Assembly: GCA_029821735.1 (NCBI GenBank)
Contig: JALGSU010000002.1
Location: 186,001-250,000, forward strand
Source of the DNA: Candidatus Zipacnadia bacterium
Lineage (GTDB): Bacteria > Armatimonadota > Zipacnadia > Zipacnadales > UBA5352
Length of the DNA stretch: 64,000 bases
Direction: 5' to 3'
Shown: positions 16,842 through 26,137 of the stretch, in pieces
How positions within the stretch are numbered: the first letter of the stretch is position 1
Layout of the letters: every line of letters begins with the position of its first letter
The notes under the pieces: generated by a model
The model's input: the letters and a program-made list of their open reading frames with translations, nothing else
Told to the model about the DNA's origin: nothing
Database searches by the model: none
Program-made: the position numbers and the translations under genes

Positions 16842-18103
16842 TTCAGGAAGTTGCCGCCCATCAGCCCGGACACGTCCGCCTCAATCTGTGCCTCAGTGAG
16901 CTGCCAGCCCGGCGCGGCGATGTCCTGGTACTTCTCGGTCAGGACCTTCGCCAGAATGCGGCGGCTGTGCTTCCACTTGTAGACGAGCTGGTCGAGGATC
17001 CGGCAGTCCGAGTGCTGCGCCACGAAGCTCAGGCCCAGCAATTCGACTCGCTCGCGCGTCATCTCCTCGATGATGCTCGGGTCGTTCAGGAACCACCAGC
17101 AGCCGAAGGGCTTGAGGTTCGGAAACTTGCGCGCGGCTACACAGAACTCGTGCTGGTTCTCGCGCGAGAGCAGCGTCACCAGGAAGTCGCAATCGGGGTG
17201 GGTCACGCACAGGCGCTCCACCGAGCCGATATCGCACTTGCCGACACCATCGCCCGCCAGCACCAGTTCGGGGTTGATCTGACGCTTGACGCCGATCATC
17301 GGCGCGAACGGAATGCCCAGCTCGATGCATGCGGGCACGACGGCTTCGTCGATCAGCTTGGTGCTGGAGTGGTCGGCCGGGTAGACGAAGTCGGCCTCCA
17401 GCGACACGGCCAGGTAGCAGGCGTCGATCCGCTGACACCAGTCAACGAGGAAGCGGCGGGCCTCGGCGGTCGACTTGCCCGAGAGGTCAGCCGAGACGTC
17501 ATAGCCCCACTCCGCCAGCCGGGGCGCAGCCTGCCCCTCCCAGTTCACCAGCATCGGGTCTATTCGCAGGGCGGCGAGGAATCGCTCGTCGGTCTCGGGG
17601 CCCTCGCTCTCCCAGATCGGGCGCTCCTGATCGTCGAACGGGTCGTTGGTCATGACGACCTTCTCGGCATTCGCGACCTCGAAGACGCGATCGATATGTT
17701 CGTCCGCAGTAGAGGCGGCGAAGAACTCGCGGTACTCCGCGGGATTGCCACCGGCTACGTCGAGGCCAAAGGACTCCAGCACCGTAAGTACGCCGCGCCG
17801 GGCCTCCGAAATCGGGCTTTCCTTGATGAACAGGCTCTGCCAGATGTGGTCGGCCTGCTCGATCTTGCTCATTGCGTAGAACTGCGCCGGCGAGACCGAA
17901 CGGTTGGTGCGACAGACCTCAGCGATCAGGTAGTGATAGGTGACCAACTCATCAAAGCCCCAGAGCAGCAAGTCGCCGAATCGCGCTGAATACAGATGGG
18001 TGTGCACGTCAACGGGCAGGGGCGTGTTCAGGCACACGCGCTCGACTGCGTTCGCAATCTCCGCCCGGGTATTGAGTGTGTTCCCGCCATCAGTTGCGGA
18101 CAT
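16823..18103 (-). CDS. Uronate-isomerase-like metal-dependent hydrolase
   Basis: 426 residues, cytoplasmic, amidohydrolase superfamily. Near residue 33 the metal-binding motif DVHTHLYS is followed by GDLLLWGFDELVTYHYLI, matching the start of glucuronate isomerase (UxaC) proteins. A second conserved block is GCWWFLNDPSIIEEMTRER, then LLGLSFVAQHSDCRILDQLVY, like the UxaC C-terminal half. UxaC interconverts aldo- and keto-uronates; this protein is a diverged relative, so the exact substrate is uncertain. Uronic-acid metabolism fits the lyase-like secreted proteins elsewhere in the window. ATG 18103 follows GAGGG at suitable distance. Confidence 0.7.
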   Translation of the reverse strand: MSATDGGNTLNTRAEIANAVERVCLNTPLPVDVHTHLYSARFGDLLLWGFDELVTYHYLIAEVCRTNRSVSPAQFYAMSKIEQADHIWQSLFIKESPISEARRGVLTVLESFGLDVAGGNPAEYREFFAASTADEHIDRVFEVANAEKVVMTNDPFDDQERPIWESEGPETDERFLAALRIDPMLVNWEGQAAPRLAEWGYDVSADLSGKSTAEARRFLVDWCQRIDACYLAVSLEADFVYPADHSSTKLIDEAVVPACIELGIPFAPMIGVKRQINPELVLAGDGVGKCDIGSVERLCVTHPDCDFLVTLLSRENQHEFCVAARKFPNLKPFGCWWFLNDPSIIEEMTRERVELLGLSFVAQHSDCRILDQLVYKWKHSRRILAKVLTEKYQDIAAPGWQLTEAQIEADVSGLMGGNFLKWIGRA

Positions 18104-18245
18104 ATCAGAATCCCTCTCTCACTGTCATACTGCGTTCAGCAGACTATTCCCACGCTGAGACCGGGAGACCTTCCAGAATCAGGCAGGAAGCAGACGACGG
18201 TGGGTGAATATTGTTGAGGAGATCATCGCAGAGGGGAGCGCGCTA

Positions 18246-19184
18246 ATGTCAGAAGTCAGCAGCGCCAGCGCAGTGGACGCCGTGGCGGTTGTGCTCAACC
18301 CCAATGCCGGGGACTCCTCGGGTGCCTGGGTGTATCCCCAGGTCGCTGAGATCCTCCGGGAGCACGGTGTGGAATTCGCCTGCTTCGAGACCGCCCCCAA
18401 TCGAGGGGCGGCCCCCGCTGCAGACCGTGCCCTGCGCGCGGGCTTCGAGGACGTGTGGGTGGTGGGCGGCGACGGCACCGTGCGTCAGTGCCTCCCTGCG
18501 ATCATGCAGGCCGACGCCGTGCTCGGCGTCATTGCGGCAGGCACCAGCAACTGCCTCGCCATGGAGACCGGCCCGATGCTGCCCAACCCGGCCATGCGAG
18601 CGGCGTGGATGCTCCGGCAGCCGGTGCGACGAATGGACGTTGGCGAGTGCAACGGGGAGCCATTCACGGTCCGTATGGGCGTGGGTCTGGAGGCTCTCGC
18701 GGCACGCATTACCGAGCGCGACAAGCGGGGCGTCGGCCCGGTTGCATACCTGATGGCTGGCATACAGGCGATCTCCGAGAACCAGCCGCTCACGCTGACG
18801 GTCGAGGCCGATGGGCAAGTCATCTACCGACGGGCAGCCATCGGCGCGATTCTGTCCAACCTGCGCCTGCACCCGATGCTCAGCTTCGTTGGTCGCGAGT
18901 CGGTGCGTCCGGACGATGGCCTGCTGCATGCCACTATCATCGAGGACGAGCCCATCGCGGCGCACTTCGCCGAATGGCTCGGCGGCGTCACCCGCGGGGA
19001 CCCGCACCTCGAGGGCATTGTCGAGCACAGGGCGGTCGAGTTTCACCTGCACAGCGAGGGCGCCGCGCACACGCATGTTGACGGCGAGGACATTGGCGTG
19101 CACAACGACCTGACGGTGCGCTGCATGCCGGGGGCACTGAAGGTCCGCGGGCTGGAGCCGCCTGGAGGAACTCCACGTAGCTAG
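18246..19184 (+). CDS. Diacylglycerol/sphingosine-kinase-family lipid kinase
   Basis: 312 residues. ATG 18246 is chosen because AGGGGAG lies eight bases upstream; a GTG at 18204 would add 14 residues. N-terminal VVLNPNAGDSS and WVVGGDGTVRQCLPAIM are the family's nucleotide-binding motifs, followed by GVIAAGTSNCLA (normally GTxND, here GTSNC). The C-terminal half contains RMGVGLEALAARITE and DGLLHATII, typical of YegS/BmrU-type lipid kinases, which phosphorylate diacylglycerol or related lipids at the membrane. The Asp of GTGND being replaced by Cys is unusual and could alter activity. Confidence 0.88.
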   Translation: MSEVSSASAVDAVAVVLNPNAGDSSGAWVYPQVAEILREHGVEFACFETAPNRGAAPAADRALRAGFEDVWVVGGDGTVRQCLPAIMQADAVLGVIAAGTSNCLAMETGPMLPNPAMRAAWMLRQPVRRMDVGECNGEPFTVRMGVGLEALAARITERDKRGVGPVAYLMAGIQAISENQPLTLTVEADGQVIYRRAAIGAILSNLRLHPMLSFVGRESVRPDDGLLHATIIEDEPIAAHFAEWLGGVTRGDPHLEGIVEHRAVEFHLHSEGAAHTHVDGEDIGVHNDLTVRCMPGALKVRGLEPPGGTPRS

Positions 19185-19237
19185 AGGGCGTTAGGCCAGA
19201 TGGGGTACCCTGATCTCCTCGTGGGAGGTGACGTGCG

Positions 19238-19537
19238 ATGACTAGCCGCGGCCTGAGACCACGCAGCGGCGCGATGGCTGTAAGCGCCATTGTGCTGGCG
19301 GTACTGTTCACGAACGCCATCGGCCTCGCACAGGCTACCCACGAGCACGGCCCCCTCCACGACCGAGCCAAGTGTCCCGTCTGGGCCATCCAAGCCGTGG
19401 CATCGTGGGCTCCCTCTGCCCCACCTGTGCCACCCGTGCCTGCGGGCCAACGCGAGTCCATGCCGACGCTTCACGTCGTGTATCCCGAAGACACCAATCT
19501 GCTCGTGACTGTCTGCCGCGGCCCCCCTGCCATCTGA
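19238..19537 (+). CDS. Small secreted His/Cys-containing protein
   Basis: 99 residues with GGGAGGTGA upstream of ATG 19238. A signal peptide is likely ([21 protein letters not shown], starting at residue 13), followed directly by [19 protein letters not shown], a cluster with three His and one Cys that could bind a metal. The rest is Pro/Ala/Val-rich and ends in a second Cys. It lies 98 bases upstream of the DUF1559 pilin gene. I do not recognise a family; the layout resembles small metal-related exported proteins, but that is only an impression. Confidence 0.55.
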   Translation: MTSRGLRPRSGAMAVSAIVLAVLFTNAIGLAQATHEHGPLHDRAKCPVWAIQAVASWAPSAPPVPPVPAGQRESMPTLHVVYPEDTNLLVTVCRGPPAI

Positions 19538-19634
19538 TCTCCCCCATGATGTAGCCGCCGCACAGTGCAATCATCCAACGCGACCAGGCGCTCGGTCACG
19601 AGGGGCGTGCGTCGCTTCTTCAGGAGGATATCCG

Positions 19635-20267
19635 ATGTACCTGACCGGAAAGCACATCCGTGGCTTCACTCTCATCGAGTTGTTGGTCGTGATAGCGATC
19701 ATCGCCATTCTCGCCGCGATCCTCTTCCCCGTCTTCGCACGGGCGCGCGAGAAGGCTCGCCAGACAAGCTGTCTGAGCAACACCAAACAGATCGGCCTGG
19801 CGATGATGATGTACGCGGAGGACTATGACGAACGCTACATGGTGGTGAATCATACGACCGGATACGACTGGTACCTGCCGCTCTTCCCTTACGTGAAGAA
19901 CGACCAGGTGTTCCGCTGCCCGAGCGCCACCTCAACTGCCGCCGAGCCGGTGACCGACTACGCGCTCAACGGGCTGTTCGCCCACGGCGCAAGCATGGCA
20001 CAGATCGGCTTGCCCGCCGAACAGATATGTATGGCAGAACGTCGCAGCGGCGTTAGTGAGACGGGCTACCACCCGTGGCCCGACTCCGGTGGTGACTGGG
20101 ATGACCTCAGCACCTACTCAGAGTTTGTGAGTCACCTCGCCCCGGATCGGCACAACGACGGCGCCAACTATGGCTTCGCCGACGGGCACTCGAAGTGGCA
20201 GAACTGGGAGAGCACAATCAAGGCTCCCCTCCCGGGGATGCACAACCCTGAGCGCAAGAGTTACTAG
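19635..20267 (+). CDS. DUF1559-type prepilin-like protein
   Basis: 210 residues. The N-terminal [20 protein letters not shown] is a classic type IV prepilin signal, with Gly before Phe as the peptidase cleavage site and Glu at +5. It continues with [19 protein letters not shown] and [16 protein letters not shown], characteristic of the large DUF1559 pilin-like families of Armatimonadota and Planctomycetota. The C-terminus has the H-x9-DG processing-associated motif ([16 protein letters not shown]). These proteins are thought to be secreted by type II/IV-pilus-like machinery; many paralogues occur per genome. GGAGGATA lies nine bases before the ATG. It is the best taxonomic marker in the window. 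Confidence 0.9.
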   Translation: MYLTGKHIRGFTLIELLVVIAIIAILAAILFPVFARAREKARQTSCLSNTKQIGLAMMMYAEDYDERYMVVNHTTGYDWYLPLFPYVKNDQVFRCPSATSTAAEPVTDYALNGLFAHGASMAQIGLPAEQICMAERRSGVSETGYHPWPDSGGDWDDLSTYSEFVSHLAPDRHNDGANYGFADGHSKWQNWESTIKAPLPGMHNPERKSY

Positions 20268-20289
20268 CTGCCCAGACAGTTGCCGTGAG

Positions 20290-20327
20290 CCCACAAGGCC
20301 CGCTCTCACTTGAGCGGGCCTTGTGGG
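20290..20327. terminator. Strong bidirectional hairpin terminator
   Basis: A perfect 16-bp stem (CCCACAAGGCCCGCTC with GAGCGGGCCTTGTGGG) and a 6-base loop lie between the convergent pilin gene and the large heparinase-like gene. No long U tract follows, but the perfect symmetry between convergent genes supports a shared terminator. Confidence 0.8.
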
Positions 20328-20346
20328 TCTCCGTAAGTGTGATCTC

Positions 20347-23300
20347 TCAGTAAGCGCTGATGGCCCCATCGGCGGTTGCGATCAGCACCTGCATGGCGGC
20401 TGGGCCCTTGACCGCACACAGACGTCCGGCGGCGGCAGCGGTGGTGATTGTGCGCACAACGGTGCCATCGCCGCGGTAGTAGCGCACCAGACCGTCCTCG
20501 CCCGTCGCGATCACCTCAAGCGCTCCGTCCCCGTCCACATCCTCTACGATCACATCATTCACCGCGAACCCGAGCCGATCGCGCCAGAGCTCGGCGCCCT
20601 CGTGGTCGAGGGCGTACAGATAGCCAGTGTCAGAGGCCACAAGCACTTCGGGCGTCCCGTCAGCGTCGAGGTCCGCCGCACAGATGCGTCGGACCGCGTA
20701 CCCGTAGTTGTCGAGACGCCAACTGATGCCGCCATCCGGGCCGCGCGTAAGCAGGTCCCCCGTCGAGGAGCCGTAGATGACTGACAGCTTCCCTTCACCG
20801 GTTAGGTCGGCCAGGTCGAACTGGACGTTCCCGATGGACGAGTAGCCGATGAAAGCGCGTCTGCCCTCGCGAGTGATCCCGTGCACGAAGCCGTACTTGT
20901 CGGCCACGAAGATCTCGTCGGCTCCGTCACCGTCTCGGTCGCCAAGCTTGATGTCCATGGCACCGTGCGCCACTTTGCCGTACTGCCACGGACGGCTCCA
21001 GTCCTGGTCAAAGGCGATGAACTGGTAGTTCCCCAGCGACGCCACCAACTCGTCTGAGCCATCAGCGTCGAGGTCGATGCCATCGATCACGTATACCGGC
21101 CAGGGCCGATCGCCGAAGGTTTGACTGTGCGGCGGATCGAGCGGCTGGTGCTGGTCGAGGAGTTGCCCACCTGCGCTCAGCACATAGATATGCGTATCGG
21201 CTGACGCCACCGCCACCTCGCGGCCGGCGTCGGGCCTGCACTGCACGTCGGCGATGTCGAGAATGGTATTCTCAGCGGGGAAGCTCCAACGCACAGTGCC
21301 GTCAAGCTCGAGGCAGTGGCACCAGCGGCCCTGTGCCACAAGTACCTCCAGCACACCATCCCCATCCAGGTCAGCCGTCTGCAGGCGGCGCACCTCTCCC
21401 CCCTCGGGGAACGCATATCGCCAGCGCGGTTGCGCTAACTCCGCCTCGGCAACGTCGCTGGTGGGGGCAGGATACTCGGGTTCGGCGGCCAGAAGCCCGG
21501 AGATCAACGCGCGTTCCGCATCGCCTATGGCTAACGGACCACCGCCGCTCGACGCATCAGGTCCGTGGATGGTGACTGCGCCAGTGGCCAGGTCGACCTG
21601 CACATTCCGAGGTTCCTCAGAAGCCCATCGGCACGAACCCAGTTCCATCAGCGTGCCGCCTGTCAGACTGATGCGCCCGGGCTCAACAATGATGACCTGT
21701 GCCAGACAGCGAATCGCTTCGCCGCTCAACTCGTTCACCGCGATCAGCGCGTTGTCGTCGCCGGTGACCCGGTAGCGGCCATCCCCCAATCGCCCGAGGT
21801 CGAACTCACTCGTTCGCCGAGCACTCACGTCATAGAAGATTGATGCGAAGCGGGAGCCCTCACCGGCGGCGAGCTTCTCATGGCGACGCTGGTGGAGAAC
21901 CGAGAGCGGGATGGAGATCCCCTGACTCTCGTGGGTCGTCATGCGACAGGACGAGAACTCCGCCGACTTGATGTGGAAGCGCTTGGTCTCACCGACAACA
22001 CCGTCGTCAGGGCGTAGCGCCTCGGCGTCCTCAGTCTCGACGACCAGCACCTCCTCACCATCGCGCAGGAAGACGAACCTGTCGAGGCGTGCCGGGGGCA
22101 ATTCGCGAAGTGTGACGAGCATCACGTGCACATCACCTTCGGGGATGGTGATCGTGCTCTTTGCCTGCGGCGCCGTCCCCCCGCCAAGCGCCCCACCATA
22201 CCCGCCCTGACGCAGGCCCAGGGCGACCGGGTCTCCCCCGTCGACGCGCACCCATACGGAGTCGTGACTGCCGTCGGAGCCGGTGCCACGCAGGTTGATC
22301 CCATACTCGCCGGCAGGTAGCTCCAACCGCATCGCCAGGCGCGAGGTGGACCCGCCCATGATGACATCTCTGCCACCTGATGCCTCGGGATGTTCCGCGA
22401 TGATGACATCGGAAGTCTTTGCCGCGACGGCGCCCCGGTCTGCCACAAAGACGCGTCCGGCCTCAAGGCGCTGGGCATCCTGGTCCTCAGTCTTCCACGT
22501 CAACTCCAGATCATACTCGCCCGGCTCACGCGCGATGACTCCGTCGAGCGCCACGAAGTAGCGTCCCTTGCGCCAGATGACAGCGCGGTCCCAGTCAAGC
22601 CCTGCGTACCCGGGCACACGCGTGCAGGCGACAGACCAGTCCGCCATGTCCGACGCGGATACCAGTTCGGACATGCTCGGGACGAGCGCATCGCCCCGCC
22701 CTTCGCGGAGCACGGTGAGCATGCAATGCTCCGTGCTGTTGCGCACGAGATAGTCATGATCCACAAGCCAGCGTTCACCGTCCGCTACGTACTCAGTGAT
22801 GCAGTTGGTGTCGTAGTGCAGATGCTTGCCTCGCCCGAAACCATCCATGAGCAGATACTGGGCGTCCGGGTCCCAACTCTCGCGGAACGATATCTTGTCC
22901 CATGCCCGCTCGGGGGCGACCTCCGACTTCGCGTGAGGTTCGTTGTAGTAGGAGTATGTCTGCGTGTACTCGTGCACCTGTGGGTCGAGCGGAAACACGT
23001 TCATGCCGACGAAGCGATCCGGACGCTCACCCGGAACAGAGCTGTAAGGGTTCTCCCACTCGGGGGCCACATGCTCAAGCGTCCAGCGATACGCCGGGTC
23101 GCCCGTGGCCAGATACGCCAGCGGTAGTATGCCTTGGAGAAGACCGGAGTTTGACGAGTAATGCGAATCCCCGAATCCCCCCGCCCAGCCACGACTGTCG
23201 CATATCCCGATCATGTAATCGGCGTACCGCCCCATGACGCCATCCGTGACGAACTCGTCGAGACCCTCTGCCATACAGTAGCGAACGGCGTGGTCCATCG

Positions 23301-24822
23301 TGCATTTGACGTAGCTGTCAGCGTCTTCCTGCGGCTTCCACGAGCGCGCCTGCGCACGCATACACGCGTGCGCTTTCTCGAGGTAGTCATCGCAGACGGT
23401 GATGTGGTGATAGCGCTGGAAGTAGCGTCCGCCGAAGTAGAGTCCCATCAGCGGGAAGGTCGTGTGGTTCCACGCAACCAACCGGCTTTGCTCCAGTTTC
23501 GCGTAGCCAGAGGTGTGCTGGGGAATGCTGTAGAGGAGCTTGAGGAAGGCACGCGAGAAGCGCAGACGCTGATCGTCCGTGAGAAGCGGGCAGGTCTCGA
23601 AGGCCTCCCAGGCGGCGAAGATTGGCCCCGACTTAGTCTCCTCGTTCCACGGAATATCACGCGACGGATCGCGCTCGTACGTCTGCGCCATCATCTCGAG
23701 CACGCTGATCGCCCGCTGCGCATGCTCCTCCCGCCCCCAGCGCTGCCATGCGCGAGCGGCGTCGAGGAAGGCCGCGAAAGTGGGCGGCGGGGCCTTTGCG
23801 ACTTCGGCGCGCACTTCAGCGTTGGTTGGCGCTGCCGCGCTCTTGATTTCCAGCAGCCGCGGCAAGTCCGGGCTCTCCGTCGCCAGGGCCAGCAGTCGCG
23901 CGACGCCTGCCGACAGCCCATCGGTATCGCTGCCACCGATGACGATGACATCGGTGTCCCCGCGCCACGGATAAGGATCGGTGACGGTGCGAAGTGTATA
24001 TCCCCCTGGCCCGGGATACAGGTTATCTTCCCACGCATACCAGTTGTAGTAGAGGCGAGCGACCAGCGGATTGGTCACGCAGTTGCCCACCGCGATGATC
24101 GTGCGTTCGCCAAGCCCCGCCTCCTCAAGCGTTTCCACCACCTGCACAGGCGCGCCGACCACCGCAGTCAGCCCTCGAGCGAGTGCCTTGGCAGCGGCCG
24201 CAGCTTCGCCAGTGCCGGCGACAACCATCGGTGGCTGCTCATCGATGACCAGCGGCGTGGTGGCAGACAGCGTCCGGGCCGCGGCGACCGACGAAACCGG
24301 GTTGCCCAGTTCATGCGCGCGGACAGCGTCACCGGCCAGCGCCGGACCAAGGATCTCCACTTCCGCCAGGCATGGATGCGCGCGTTTACCGCCGGAGACG
24401 CCCGTGACTGACCGCAGGCGAACGGTCTGCACCTCCACTGGCGCCCAGTGGTGCTCGTTCCACTCGTTGATCTTCGCCTCCGAGCCCTCCGCCAATGTGA
24501 CGTTGTATGTACCGTCACCAGAACTGTCGCCCTCGATGACATATTCAGTGGTGTAGTAGACTTCGCTGTGCTGAATGAAGCGCAGCCCTGTGACGGCGCG
24601 CGGGGCCCCGAAGTCGAAACTCACCCAACCCTCCCCCTTGGTACCCACCTCAAAGGCGAAGCCTGTCGTGGCACTGCCATCCATGAGCAGACCCACACGT
24701 CCCTCGGCCACCTCGGGCCGGGTGGTGACCGTGGCCGCGGGCGTTAGATTGGGGTCGCCGGGAGCGGCAAGTACCGACAGACTGGCTGTTAGCAGCATCA
24801 AAGCAGCAGTCAAGACGCGCAT
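20347..24822 (-). CDS. Very large secreted heparinase-like protein with FG-GAP-type repeats
   Basis: 1491 residues from ATG 24822 (GGAG eight bases upstream); 36 further codons upstream are unlikely. Signal peptide RVLTAALMLLTASLSVLAA. Domains by eye: discoidin-like jellyroll (~25-165, with VRLRSVTGVSGGK); a Rossmann-like domain resembling the N-terminus of family 67-type glycosidases (~190-330, ending near VIVIGGSDTDG); an all-alpha toroid (~340-640); a heparinase II/III-like beta-sandwich (~640-1090, with HLHYDTNCITEYV, then WLVDHDYLV); and C-terminal repeats with DLDGDGVLEVLVA, DLDADGSDELVASLG, DRDGDGADEIFVAD and DVDGDGALEVIATG, calcium-binding FG-GAP/VCBS style. It probably degrades an acidic polysaccharide outside the cell. 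Substrate unknown. Confidence 0.75.
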   Translation of the reverse strand: MRVLTAALMLLTASLSVLAAPGDPNLTPAATVTTRPEVAEGRVGLLMDGSATTGFAFEVGTKGEGWVSFDFGAPRAVTGLRFIQHSEVYYTTEYVIEGDSSGDGTYNVTLAEGSEAKINEWNEHHWAPVEVQTVRLRSVTGVSGGKRAHPCLAEVEILGPALAGDAVRAHELGNPVSSVAAARTLSATTPLVIDEQPPMVVAGTGEAAAAAKALARGLTAVVGAPVQVVETLEEAGLGERTIIAVGNCVTNPLVARLYYNWYAWEDNLYPGPGGYTLRTVTDPYPWRGDTDVIVIGGSDTDGLSAGVARLLALATESPDLPRLLEIKSAAAPTNAEVRAEVAKAPPPTFAAFLDAARAWQRWGREEHAQRAISVLEMMAQTYERDPSRDIPWNEETKSGPIFAAWEAFETCPLLTDDQRLRFSRAFLKLLYSIPQHTSGYAKLEQSRLVAWNHTTFPLMGLYFGGRYFQRYHHITVCDDYLEKAHACMRAQARSWKPQEDADSYVKCTMDHAVRYCMAEGLDEFVTDGVMGRYADYMIGICDSRGWAGGFGDSHYSSNSGLLQGILPLAYLATGDPAYRWTLEHVAPEWENPYSSVPGERPDRFVGMNVFPLDPQVHEYTQTYSYYNEPHAKSEVAPERAWDKISFRESWDPDAQYLLMDGFGRGKHLHYDTNCITEYVADGERWLVDHDYLVRNSTEHCMLTVLREGRGDALVPSMSELVSASDMADWSVACTRVPGYAGLDWDRAVIWRKGRYFVALDGVIAREPGEYDLELTWKTEDQDAQRLEAGRVFVADRGAVAAKTSDVIIAEHPEASGGRDVIMGGSTSRLAMRLELPAGEYGINLRGTGSDGSHDSVWVRVDGGDPVALGLRQGGYGGALGGGTAPQAKSTITIPEGDVHVMLVTLRELPPARLDRFVFLRDGEEVLVVETEDAEALRPDDGVVGETKRFHIKSAEFSSCRMTTHESQGISIPLSVLHQRRHEKLAAGEGSRFASIFYDVSARRTSEFDLGRLGDGRYRVTGDDNALIAVNELSGEAIRCLAQVIIVEPGRISLTGGTLMELGSCRWASEEPRNVQVDLATGAVTIHGPDASSGGGPLAIGDAERALISGLLAAEPEYPAPTSDVAEAELAQPRWRYAFPEGGEVRRLQTADLDGDGVLEVLVAQGRWCHCLELDGTVRWSFPAENTILDIADVQCRPDAGREVAVASADTHIYVLSAGGQLLDQHQPLDPPHSQTFGDRPWPVYVIDGIDLDADGSDELVASLGNYQFIAFDQDWSRPWQYGKVAHGAMDIKLGDRDGDGADEIFVADKYGFVHGITREGRRAFIGYSSIGNVQFDLADLTGEGKLSVIYGSSTGDLLTRGPDGGISWRLDNYGYAVRRICAADLDADGTPEVLVASDTGYLYALDHEGAELWRDRLGFAVNDVIVEDVDGDGALEVIATGEDGLVRYYRGDGTVVRTITTAAAAGRLCAVKGPAAMQVLIATADGAISAY

Positions 24823-24911
24823 TGGACCGTCTCCTTCCAACTGTTCAAGGGGGCCAGACTTCACCACGCAGCGGCAGCCGACCTGCACCCCCGCACATGG
24901 GCGAACGGACT

Positions 24912-24940
24912 TTGCGTGGCGGGCGAGCATCTGCTATAAT
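24912..24940 (+). promoter_or_regulatory. Strong promoter with extended -10 before the LeuB-like gene
   Basis: TTGCGT at 24912-24917, a 17-base spacer, then TGC and TATAAT at 24935-24940. Predicted transcription start is near 24947, giving a leader of about 68 bases that contains a terminator-like hairpin. Confidence 0.78.
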
Positions 24941-24967
24941 TCCGTGCGATCGCTCAAGCTTACAGAG

Positions 24968-24991
24968 CCCGTCGGTTAACGACCCGACGGG
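24968..24991 (+). terminator. Attenuator-like hairpin in the leader
   Basis: CCCGTCGG and CCGACGGG form a perfect 8-bp stem with an 8-base loop, followed at once by GTTTTG. It lies between the predicted transcription start and the ribosome-binding site (AGGAG at 25000), so it could stop transcription early. It may instead be the terminator of an upstream transcript, but the upstream gene diverges. Confidence 0.5.
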
Positions 24992-25014
24992 GTTTTGCCA
25001 AGGAGACTGTGACC

Positions 25015-26064
25015 ATGCACAAAATCGCTGTTCTGCCCTGCGACGGGATCGGGCCGGAAGTCGTCGAAGAGGGGCTCAAGGTCCTCGACGTGGCGGCGAG
25101 CAAGTATGGCGTTGAGTACGAGACTGTCAACTACGATATCGGCGGGGATCGCTTCTTGAAGACTGGTGAGATTCTCCCCGACTCGGTTCTGGCCGAACTC
25201 GGTGCGGCAGACGCGATCTACCTGGGCGCGGTCGGGCACGACGAGGTCGCCCCTGGCATCCTCGAGAAGGGCATCCTCCTCAAGCTCCGCTTCGAGCTGG
25301 ATCAGTACATCAACTTGCGCCCGATCAAGCTGTATCCGGGCGTCGAGACCCCCATCAAGGACAAGGGCCCGGCTGACATCGACTTCGTTGTTGTGCGCGA
25401 GAACACCGAGGGGCTGTACGCGGGCGTCGGCGGAACGCTGCGCAAAGGCACCGAGCACGAGGTCGCCACGCAGACCGCTATCTACACGCGAATGGGCGTC
25501 GAGCGCTGTATCCGCTACGCCTTCGAACTGACTGGCCAGCGCGCCAAGGACAGCAAGCTCACCATGGTCGACAAGGCCAACGTCCTCACGCACGGGCATG
25601 ACCTGTGGACACGCGCGTTCGCCGAAGTGGGCGAGGAATACTCGAACATCGAGCAGGATCACGCCTATGTCGACGCGTGCTGCATGTGGATGGTCAAGAA
25701 CCCCGAGTGGTTCGACGTCATCGTGGTCTGTAACATGTTCGGCGATATCATCACCGACCTGGGCGCCATGATTCAGGGCGGCATGGGCGTCGCGGCTTCG
25801 GGTAACATCAACCCGAACGGCGTGTCCATGTTCGAGCCCATCCACGGCTCGGCCCCCAAGTACACCGGCAAGAGCGTCATCTGCCCCATCGCGGCCATAG
25901 CGGCTGCCGGCATGATGATGGAGCACTTGGGCGAAGTGGAGTGCGGCAAGGCCATCGACCAGGCGGTCCAGGACGCGCTGGCCTCCGGCAAGCTCGGCGA
26001 CTTGTCCACGAGATCAGGCGTCTCGACGCAAGATTCGGGCGACCTGGTGGCTTCGCTGATTTAG
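25015..26064 (+). CDS. leuB: 3-isopropylmalate dehydrogenase-like enzyme (LeuB family)
   Basis: 349 residues, cytoplasmic. ATG 25015 is used because GGAG lies at proper spacing; a GTG at 25009 is possible. Family motifs: LPCDGIGPEVVEEGL at the N-terminus; LRPIKLYPGVETP; VVVRENTEGLYAGVGG; KANVLTHGHDLW; VDACCMWMVKNPEWFDVIV; MFGDIITDLGAMIQGGMG; and FEPIHGSAPKY. The RENTEG loop is shared with isocitrate, homoisocitrate and archaeal-type isopropylmalate dehydrogenases, so the substrate is not settled by sequence alone. The full DACxMWMV/NMFGDI pattern fits the LeuB branch seen in deltaproteobacteria. No leuA, leuC or leuD is in the window. It has its own promoter and leader hairpin. Confidence 0.72.
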   Translation: MHKIAVLPCDGIGPEVVEEGLKVLDVAASKYGVEYETVNYDIGGDRFLKTGEILPDSVLAELGAADAIYLGAVGHDEVAPGILEKGILLKLRFELDQYINLRPIKLYPGVETPIKDKGPADIDFVVVRENTEGLYAGVGGTLRKGTEHEVATQTAIYTRMGVERCIRYAFELTGQRAKDSKLTMVDKANVLTHGHDLWTRAFAEVGEEYSNIEQDHAYVDACCMWMVKNPEWFDVIVVCNMFGDIITDLGAMIQGGMGVAASGNINPNGVSMFEPIHGSAPKYTGKSVICPIAAIAAAGMMMEHLGEVECGKAIDQAVQDALASGKLGDLSTRSGVSTQDSGDLVASLI

Positions 26065-26098
26065 TAGCGTCATCACTCTGAGGAAAGCATCACTGCGT

Positions 26099-26121
26099 CG
26101 CCGGCGGCCCGTTCGCCGGCG
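26099..26121 (+). terminator. GC hairpin between the leuB-like and larA-like genes
   Basis: CGCCGGCG, a 7-base loop, then CGCCGGCG again (each self-complementary), giving an 8-bp stem 17 bases before the larA-family ATG. No U tract; it may be a weak terminator, a transcript-stabilising element or a translation modulator. Confidence 0.4.
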
Positions 26122-26137
26122 TGCGCATGAATGAGCA

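Noticed and set aside
23161..24411. 416-codon plus-strand frame inside the large heparinase-like gene
   Set aside because: Antisense to a gene with a signal peptide and recognisable domains; composition is shadow-like.
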